Shown here one piece after another: positions 7,204 to 12,686 of a stretch of 12,686 nt of DNA (positions are counted from its first letter, which is position 1; each line of letters opens with the position of its first letter). This DNA is from Bacteroidales bacterium. Its GTDB lineage: Bacteria; Bacteroidota; Bacteroidia; Bacteroidales; GCA-2748055. The position numbers and the translations under genes are program-made. Under the pieces are notes generated by a model. It was not told where the DNA came from and made no database searches. It saw only the letters and a program-made list of their open reading frames with translations. The stretch lies in NCBI GenBank assembly GCA_023135025.1, contig JAGLTY010000023.1:1-12686 (forward strand), given 5' to 3'.

Positions 7204-7581
7204 CTAGTAATATTCGATGTGTTCAAAGGGGATCTGGATGGTTTGCTCATAATGGATCCCCAGCTCTTCAATCGATTCATCTCCCTCCTCAAAATACCAT
7301 TTGATCTTTACATCCTTCCCCGAGTCGTGGTTGATCTTCATGATCCGCAACAGCTCAAGCATATATTTGGATGAACCACTGTTGATGTATTCGAGCTTGA
7401 TGCTCATCCCAGTCTTTTCAACAGGAGTCAGGAAGTACTCATTGATCCAGTCAATCAACCGCTCGAAAAACTCACCCGGATCTTCCGGGATCGATCTTCC
7501 CTCAATGGAGAGTTCACCTGTATCGACGATAAACTCCACTTCAGGTGAGTTGAATGTCTTTTTCAAAAAGAGGTCTTCCAT
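7204..7581 (-). CDS. SiaC-like (DUF1987) regulatory protein
   Basis: This 125-residue cytoplasmic protein matches the DUF1987/SiaC family: an N-terminal FNSPEVEFIVDTGELSIEGRS-like start (10-30), a conserved IPEDPGEFFERLIDW helix (31-45), the LEYINSGSSKYM segment (63-74) and an acidic KIKWYFEEGDESIEELG end (92-108). In Pseudomonas aeruginosa, SiaC is a phosphorylation-switched partner that activates the diguanylate cyclase SiaD; its phosphoacceptor lies in the segment equivalent to NSGSS here, where S68, S70 and S71 are candidates. No SiaA, SiaB or SiaD homologue is in the window. The gene starts 14 bases after the stop of the ABC permease gene and ends before a strong terminator, so the two are probably co-transcribed. 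Family assignment is confident; a role in cyclic-di-GMP control is not shown. Confidence 0.82.
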   Translation of the reverse strand: MEDLFLKKTFNSPEVEFIVDTGELSIEGRSIPEDPGEFFERLIDWINEYFLTPVEKTGMSIKLEYINSGSSKYMLELLRIMKINHDSGKDVKIKWYFEEGDESIEELGIHYEQTIQIPFEHIEYY

Positions 7582-7595
7582 ATACAGTTCTGTAA

Positions 7596-8849
7596 TTATT
7601 CGTATCGTAGTGCTGTGATCGGATCAAGCTTTGAAGCCTTTACGGCCGGAAAATAGCCTGAAACCACCCCCACAATTAAACACAACCCAATCCCGGTCAG
7701 TATCCATTTCCATGGCATAATAAAGCTTGAGTCGATGGCTAAAGATACGCCATTTCCAATAACAATTCCTAACAAGATACCAACAACGGCACCCATCTGG
7801 CCAATCACAATTGCTTCGTAGAGGAATTGACGCTTGATCATCACCGACTTAGCTCCCAGCGCCTTCCGGGTTCCAATTTCCTTGGTGCGTTCGGTGACCG
7901 AAACCAGCATACTATTCATCAATCCAATAACCGCTCCCATCAATGTGATCAGTCCAATAATGGTGGCGGCCACTGTTACCATCTTCAGATTTTCGATGAG
8001 CATCTGAGCCAGCTGATCGCTCTGTGTAATATTAAAATCGGTCTCGTCCCGGGCCTCCAGTCGCCTTACCCGGCGGAAAACTCCTTCAGCTTCCGATACA
8101 GAAACATCAAGCATTTGTGATTGATTAGGCATTACGTTGATGGAGTAGCGCATCCGTGGCCTTGAAAAATACTGTCTGACATTGGTATATGGGATCAGGC
8201 AGGTCCGGTCGGTTCCCATGTTCCCCGAGTTCCCCCTCGACTTAAGAACCCCCACAACCCTGTACCTTCCATTGCCTACCGAAATAAAACGGTTCAAAGG
8301 GTCCTGATTCTTTTCAAAAGCCTGCCGCGCCACATCGGCACCAATGAGCACAATATTTGCATTATCCCCTATCTCGCCCGCAGTGAAATTCCTCCCTTTC
8401 TCAATTTCATACCCGGCAGTAAAAATATAGTCTTCGTCTACTCCCAGAACAGTTGTATTGGGATTCGATTTGTATGATTTGTATTTGACAACAGCACTAC
8501 CCGACGCTCTTGTCCATACGGATACCCTGGCGGGCAGTTCATACAACTCTTTAAACTCCTGCGCCTGTTTATGTGAAATGAATTCATGATTTTTTCTGCG
8601 ATAGGACTGGTTCCCGATCTGAACACGCATACTTCTCGACTCGATGGTGAAAGTATTGGCTCCCATCAGACTGAACGATTCGGTAAGGGCGAACTTTATT
8701 GAATCAATAGCGGTGAGTATTCCCACCAGCGCCATGATCCCAAAGGCAATGATCGATATTGTCAGGATGGTCCTCAGCAAATTGGTCCTGATCGATTTCA
8801 ATGCAATCCTCACATTTTCTACAAACATGGCCCACTTCATCGTTATCAT
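7596..8849 (-). CDS. MacB/FtsX-type ABC transporter permease
   Basis: This 417-residue inner-membrane protein has the MacB-like layout: an amphipathic N-terminus, TM1 (about 27-48), a large periplasmic domain (about 50-285), then TM2 (about 291-314), TM3 (about 345-366) and TM4 (about 382-402). The cytoplasmic coupling motif TERTKEIGTRKALGAK (319-334) and the C-terminal GYFPAVKASKLDPITALRYE (398-417) are hallmarks of MacB/LolC-type permeases. These work with a separate ATPase to move lipoproteins, peptides or drugs across the envelope by mechanotransmission. Neither an ATPase nor a periplasmic adaptor gene is adjacent: upstream is divergent aconitase, downstream the SiaC-like gene, so the ATPase must be encoded elsewhere. 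Starts at 8849 or three codons later (8840) are both possible; neither has a Shine-Dalgarno sequence. The substrate is unknown. Confidence 0.92.
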   Translation of the reverse strand: MITMKWAMFVENVRIALKSIRTNLLRTILTISIIAFGIMALVGILTAIDSIKFALTESFSLMGANTFTIESRSMRVQIGNQSYRRKNHEFISHKQAQEFKELYELPARVSVWTRASGSAVVKYKSYKSNPNTTVLGVDEDYIFTAGYEIEKGRNFTAGEIGDNANIVLIGADVARQAFEKNQDPLNRFISVGNGRYRVVGVLKSRGNSGNMGTDRTCLIPYTNVRQYFSRPRMRYSINVMPNQSQMLDVSVSEAEGVFRRVRRLEARDETDFNITQSDQLAQMLIENLKMVTVAATIIGLITLMGAVIGLMNSMLVSVTERTKEIGTRKALGAKSVMIKRQFLYEAIVIGQMGAVVGILLGIVIGNGVSLAIDSSFIMPWKWILTGIGLCLIVGVVSGYFPAVKASKLDPITALRYE

Positions 8850-8926
8850 TTTTGATTACACAATAAAAATATAAAAATCTGAACAATCTACGGGGTATAA
8901 TGTCAGGCTTAAAGATCATTTTCCAA

Positions 8927-8934
8927 TATATTTA
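8927..8934 (+). promoter_or_regulatory. Possible -7 promoter box for the aconitase operon
   Basis: TATATTTA matches five of the six fixed positions of TAnnTTTG and ends 22 bases before the ATG at 8957. It lies inside the in-frame extension that begins at the ATG at 8900, so if it is the promoter that longer start cannot be used. No clear -33 element is present. Confidence 0.35.
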
Positions 8935-8956
8935 CAAAAAATTCAAAATAGCCCCT

Positions 8957-11221
8957 ATGACTTTCGATTTTGAGATGATTCAAAAAGCCTACCAGGCACT
9001 CCCCGGCAGAATTGAAGCTGCCAGAAAAATCCTTCAAAAACCGATGACCCTCACAGAGAAAATTCTGTATGGTCACCTGTTTAACGGGTCCCCCAACCGC
9101 CCCTTTGAGCGTGGTGTCGACTATGTGGATTTTAGTCCCGACCGGGTAGCCATGCAGGACGCCACTGCACAGATGGCCCTGCTGCAGTTTATGCAGGCAG
9201 GAAAAACAAAGGCAGCTGTACCATCCACAGTGCATTGCGACCACCTGATCCAGGCCAAATCAGGGGCACACGAGGATTTGAAGAGTGCACTCCATACAAA
9301 CAGTGAAGTCTATGATTTCCTGGGAAGTGTTTCCAATAAATACGGTATCGGCTTCTGGAAACCGGGTGCAGGTATTATTCACCAGGTGGTTCTGGAGAAC
9401 TACGCTTTTCCAGGGGGAATGATGATTGGTACCGATTCCCATACGGTGAATGCAGGCGGACTGGGAATGATTGCCATTGGTGTTGGAGGAGCAGATGCAG
9501 TAGATGTGATGGCCGGTATGCCATGGGAGCTTAAATTCCCCAAGCTGGTGGGTATAAAACTGACCGGTAAACTGAGTGGATGGGCATCTGCCAAGGATGT
9601 GATCCTGAAGGTAGCCGGCATCCTCACTGTAAAAGGGGGTACCGGAAAGATCGTGGAGTACTTTGGTGAAGGTGCAGCGTCCATCTCCTGTACCGGGAAA
9701 GGTACCATATGCAATATGGGTGCGGAGATCGGTGCTACCACCTCCCTGTTTGGATACGACCGGAAAATGAAGGAATACCTCTCCGGCACCGGACGAGCCG
9801 ATGTGGCTGCCGAAGCGGACCGGATCTCAGAACACCTCACGGGCGATCCCGAGGTATATGCCGATCCGGAAAAATATTTTGATGAGGTAATCGAGATCGA
9901 TCTCTCATCCCTGGAGCCACATATCAACGGACCCTTTACTCCCGACAGGGCCTGGCCCATTTCGCAATTTGCCGCGGCGGTAAAAGCAAACGACTATCCC
10001 AAAAAACTTGAAGTGGGACTGATCGGATCGTGTACCAACTCCTCTTACGAAGATATTACACGGGCAGCATCTGTGGCGCGTCAGGCCGGTGAGAAAGAGC
10101 TGAAGGTAGCCGCTGAATATACGATCACACCAGGTTCTGAACTGGTCCGGTACACCATCGAGCGGGATGGACTGATCAAATCCTTTGAAGAGATTGGCGG
10201 TGTGGTGCTGGCCAATGCATGCGGACCCTGTATCGGACAGTGGGACCGGAAAGATGCTGACAAGCAGGAGAAAAACTCCATTATCACCTCCTTCAACCGG
10301 AATTTTGCCAAAAGGAACGATGGCAATCCCAATACTTACTCTTTTGTGGCCTCACCGGAGATTGTGACCGCCATGGCCATTGCAGGGGATATGACCTTCA
10401 ATCCATTGACCGACACACTGTTGAATGAAAAAGGAGCAGAGGTAAAACTGGATGAACCAAAAGGGCTGGAGCTTCCGGTAAAGGGATTTGCAGTGGAAGA
10501 CAATGGATACCAGGCTCCCGCTAAGGATGGAAGTGGTGTGGAGATCAGAGTCGATCCTGCATCCAAACGGTTGCAACTGCTGACCCCGTTCGCTCCGTGG
10601 AATGGAGAAGATATGACCGGCTTGAGACTGCTGATCAAAGCCAAAGGTAAATGTACCACCGATCATATCTCCATGGCCGGACCCTGGTTGCGGTTCAGGG
10701 GGCACCTCGATCATATCTCAGACAATATGCTGATCGGAGCAGTGAATGAAGCCAATGATAAAACCAATTCGGTTCTGAACCAGCTGTCGGGCAAATATGA
10801 ACCGGTTCCTGCCACCGCAAGGGCCTATAAAGAAAACGGTATAGGCACCATTGTTGTTGGAGATGAAAACTATGGCGAGGGCTCCTCCAGGGAGCATGCT
10901 GCCATGGAACCCAGACATCTGGGTGTCAGGGTGGTACTGGTGAAATCGTTTGCCAGGATCCACGAAACCAATCTGAAGAAGCAGGGGATGCTGGGTCTCA
11001 CCTTCCAGAACAAGAAAGATTATGACCTGGTACGTGAGGGGGATCTGATTGATATCGTTGGACTGAAAGAGCTGGCACCCGGGAAGCCGGTTGAGATCAG
11101 GCTGCAACATACCGATGGATCCACTGAACTTTTTATGGCGAATCACACACTCAATAACAACCAGATCAAATGGTTCAGGGCCGGATCGGCATTGAACCTG
11201 ATCAGGCAGAAAAACCAGTAA
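8957..11221 (+). CDS. acn: Aconitate hydratase
   Basis: This TCA-cycle enzyme interconverts citrate and isocitrate through cis-aconitate using a [4Fe-4S] cluster. With the start at 8957 it has 754 residues and opens [13 protein letters not shown], the form usual in Bacteroidota. An in-frame ATG at 8900 would add 19 hydrophobic/basic residues unlike the family and cover the likely promoter. The cluster cysteines are C359 in [10 protein letters not shown] and C422/C425 in ACGPCIGQW. Active-site segments are VHCDHLI (D95, H96), GTDSHT (D160, H162) and [17 protein letters not shown] (catalytic Ser at about 643, Arg 645). The swivelling C-terminal domain is complete. The length and sequence resemble the mitochondrial-type aconitase rather than the longer AcnA/IRP1 type. 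It is the first gene of an operon, with the acyl-CoA reductase only four bases downstream. Confidence 0.96.
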   Translation: MTFDFEMIQKAYQALPGRIEAARKILQKPMTLTEKILYGHLFNGSPNRPFERGVDYVDFSPDRVAMQDATAQMALLQFMQAGKTKAAVPSTVHCDHLIQAKSGAHEDLKSALHTNSEVYDFLGSVSNKYGIGFWKPGAGIIHQVVLENYAFPGGMMIGTDSHTVNAGGLGMIAIGVGGADAVDVMAGMPWELKFPKLVGIKLTGKLSGWASAKDVILKVAGILTVKGGTGKIVEYFGEGAASISCTGKGTICNMGAEIGATTSLFGYDRKMKEYLSGTGRADVAAEADRISEHLTGDPEVYADPEKYFDEVIEIDLSSLEPHINGPFTPDRAWPISQFAAAVKANDYPKKLEVGLIGSCTNSSYEDITRAASVARQAGEKELKVAAEYTITPGSELVRYTIERDGLIKSFEEIGGVVLANACGPCIGQWDRKDADKQEKNSIITSFNRNFAKRNDGNPNTYSFVASPEIVTAMAIAGDMTFNPLTDTLLNEKGAEVKLDEPKGLELPVKGFAVEDNGYQAPAKDGSGVEIRVDPASKRLQLLTPFAPWNGEDMTGLRLLIKAKGKCTTDHISMAGPWLRFRGHLDHISDNMLIGAVNEANDKTNSVLNQLSGKYEPVPATARAYKENGIGTIVVGDENYGEGSSREHAAMEPRHLGVRVVLVKSFARIHETNLKKQGMLGLTFQNKKDYDLVREGDLIDIVGLKELAPGKPVEIRLQHTDGSTELFMANHTLNNNQIKWFRAGSALNLIRQKNQ

Positions 11222-11225
11222 CACA

Positions 11226-12317
11226 TTGCAAACCATCTCCTCATTTATCACAACGTTCACCCGGCTGGGTCAATTTCTGCGACAGTTTCCTGATGGAACA
11301 GGGCCACACTCCGGTGGTGGCGCTCCCTACATGGAAGAGTTGAACAGCCTGTATTACAACGGGTTTTCTGAAATTCTGGAGAGGGAACCTGTTCTAAATC
11401 CATGGTTCACCCGGGAGGCATTGATGAAGGCTCTGAAAGGAATTGCCTCCATGCTGGAGGAGGAGGTACTTCAAAAGTGGCTCAACCCGTATGGGATCAG
11501 AACGATTGCATCCGGAGAGCAGAAAACTGTCGGACTGGTTATGGCGGGCAATATTCCAATGGTGGGTTTCCACGATATGATGTCTGTGCTGGCAACCGGA
11601 CATAAGGTCCTGGCCAAACCCTCCTCCAAAGACGACAGGTTAATCAGAAAAGTAGCCGATATTTTGTCAAACATTGATCCGGAGATGGGCAGGCGAATCC
11701 ACTTTACAGATGAAAAGCTCTCCGGTATCGATGCGGTGATTGCCACAGGCAGTGATAACAGTGCGCGTTACTTTGAATACTACTTCAGAAACATTCCCCA
11801 TATCATCAGGAAAAACCGGAATGGAGTTGCTGTATTAACAGGAAGTGAATCGGAAGAGGAGCTTGCTGCACTGGGTGAGGATATTTTCACCTATTTCGGT
11901 ATGGGTTGCCGCAATGTAACGAAGCTCTATATCCCCGAAGCGTACGACCTGAAAATTCTGCTGGGTGTACTTGACAGGTTCCAAACACTCAATCAGCACC
12001 ATAAATATGGCAACAATGTGGACTATTACAGGACCATCTACCTGATGAACCAGATCACTTTCCTCGACAACGGGGTATTGCTGCTAAAGGAGGATCCCTC
12101 CATTGCCAGTCCGGTCGGGGTTGTTTTTTATGAAAGATATTCGGAAATTAGCTATATACAACAACAACTGGCCCTGCACAGCGAAGAGATCCAGTGTATC
12201 GTTTCTACAGACCCTGAAATCGAAGGTTCCATCATTCCGGGGTCCACTCAGGAACCGATGCCCTGGGACTATGCCGATGGAGTGGATACCATCCGGTTTT
12301 TAATGGAATTTGCATAA
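11226..12317 (+). CDS. LuxC-family acyl-CoA reductase, probable TTG start
   Basis: This protein of up to 363 residues belongs to the LuxC-like acyl-CoA reductase family, which reduces acyl-CoA or acyl thioesters to aldehydes with NAD(P)H through an acyl-cysteine intermediate. The probable nucleophile is C228 in YFGMGCRNVTKLYIP (223-237). VGLVMAGNIPMVGFHD (102-117) and IDAVIATGSDNSARYFEYYF (168-187) are cofactor-domain segments typical of the family. No ATG occurs before codon 36 (11331); the region before it (SFITTFTRLGQFLRQF) looks like the family N-terminus, so the TTG at 11226 is the best start, just after the aconitase stop. The reading frame is closed by a TGA at 11199-11201, leaving no other upstream choice. 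Close spacing to aconitase and to the next gene (one base) implies one mRNA. The physiological acyl substrate is unknown; bioluminescence is not implied. Confidence 0.85.
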   Translation: MQTISSFITTFTRLGQFLRQFPDGTGPHSGGGAPYMEELNSLYYNGFSEILEREPVLNPWFTREALMKALKGIASMLEEEVLQKWLNPYGIRTIASGEQKTVGLVMAGNIPMVGFHDMMSVLATGHKVLAKPSSKDDRLIRKVADILSNIDPEMGRRIHFTDEKLSGIDAVIATGSDNSARYFEYYFRNIPHIIRKNRNGVAVLTGSESEEELAALGEDIFTYFGMGCRNVTKLYIPEAYDLKILLGVLDRFQTLNQHHKYGNNVDYYRTIYLMNQITFLDNGVLLLKEDPSIASPVGVVFYERYSEISYIQQQLALHSEEIQCIVSTDPEIEGSIIPGSTQEPMPWDYADGVDTIRFLMEFA

Positions 12318-12318
12318 A

Positions 12319-12686
12319 ATGATCTTCCTCTTCAGAATAATCAGCGATGAGAACCCTGACTTTTTCAGGGACCTGGTAGCAGGCAGCTCAGATACATTCC
12401 TGGACTTTCACAATACCCTTCAGAAGGAGCTGGGTTACGATCCCACACAGCTGGCCTCCTTTTTTATCACAAACCATCTGTGGGAAAAGGAGCGGGAGAT
12501 CACACTGATTGATATGAATCAGGATCCGGCAATAGAAACCTTTACCATGGAGCAGGCAACCCTGGAGGAGCATATCGGGGAGATCAATCAGCGAATGCTC
12601 TATCTTTTTGATTTTTTTTCAGACAGGACATTTTTTATTGAACTCATTGAAAAAGCCAATGAGACATCGCCCCGTGAAACACCCTT
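12319..12686 (+). CDS. pRiA4b ORF-3-like protein (partial, 3' end outside)
   Basis: The gene starts one base after the acyl-CoA reductase stop and runs off the window; 122 codons are visible. The protein opens MIFLFRIISDENPDFFRDLV, then shows FHNTLQKELGYDPTQLASFF (about 31-50), LWEKEREITLIDM (about 54-66) and RMLYLFDFFSDRTFFIELI (about 92-110). This matches the pRiA4b ORF-3-like family, also labelled IS1096 passenger TnpR-like, of which a compact acidic version is widespread on Bacteroidota chromosomes. Its biochemical role is not established. Despite the family name, nothing around it suggests a plasmid or insertion sequence. The tight spacing places it in the aconitase operon. Confidence 0.78.
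   Translation, partial: MIFLFRIISDENPDFFRDLVAGSSDTFLDFHNTLQKELGYDPTQLASFFITNHLWEKEREITLIDMNQDPAIETFTMEQATLEEHIGEINQRMLYLFDFFSDRTFFIELIEKANETSPRETP

Noticed and set aside
7204..8849. A defence-type island built from the permease and SiaC-like gene
   Set aside because: Neither family is a known defence component, base use resembles the neighbours, and housekeeping genes flank the pair on both sides.
8900..8956. Upstream ATG extending aconitase by 19 residues
   Set aside because: The extension is unlike aconitase N-termini and would cover a plausible -7 promoter box; the start at 8957 fits the family.
12319..12686. Mobile element or plasmid insertion suggested by the pRiA4b ORF-3/IS1096 family name
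   Set aside because: No terminal repeats, transposase or plasmid genes are visible, and the gene is tightly packed behind a metabolic gene; the name reflects where the family was first seen.

Overview
The window reads as an ordinary chromosomal segment of a Bacteroidota bacterium, probably of the Bacteroidales/Marinilabiliales type. The evidence is Bacteroidota-style promoter boxes (TAnnTTTG, sometimes with an upstream TTTG), the near absence of Shine-Dalgarno sequences, signal peptides ending in AQ, small lipoproteins, and several families typical of the phylum: a large Vps10/BNR-repeat exported protein, a SiaC-like (DUF1987) protein, a LuxC-type acyl-CoA reductase and a pRiA4b ORF-3-like protein. 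I see no rRNA, tRNA, CRISPR array, insertion sequence or prophage gene. No gene-free stretch exceeds about 140 bases.

Layout. Bases 1-64 (minus) hold the first 21 codons of a lipoprotein gene, preceded by an inverted repeat in its leader. Bases 202-3927 (minus) look like one transcription unit: a 1100-residue exported beta-propeller protein, then a minimal nucleotidyltransferase (MntA type), then an ATGA-overlapping 33-codon ORF, closed by a strong terminator at 167-201. Divergent from it, at 3982-4731 (plus), is a nitroreductase. Next come a 41-residue lipoprotein gene with its own promoter and terminator (4850-4975), an exported beta-barrel-like protein (5103-5933), and glyceraldehyde-3-phosphate dehydrogenase (6055-7068).

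Two facing terminators (7094-7126 plus, 7150-7179 minus) separate gap from a minus-strand pair: a MacB/FtsX-type ABC permease (8849 to 7596) and, 14 bases downstream, a SiaC-like protein (7581 to 7204). Divergent from that pair, a plus-strand operon runs to the window end: aconitase (8957-11221), a LuxC-family acyl-CoA reductase apparently started by TTG (11226-12317), and a partial pRiA4b ORF-3-like gene (12319 onward), with spacings of 4 and 1 bases.

Functionally the window mixes central carbon metabolism (gap, aconitase), acyl-CoA/aldehyde chemistry, redox (nitroreductase), and cell-envelope proteins. Nothing here is a clear new defence or mobile system. The parts most worth a second look are the nucleotidyltransferase that lacks a HEPN toxin but carries a coupled micro-ORF, the self-contained 41-residue lipoprotein gene, the permease/SiaC-like pair without an ATPase or Sia kinase/phosphatase partners, and the aconitase/LuxC-type operon.
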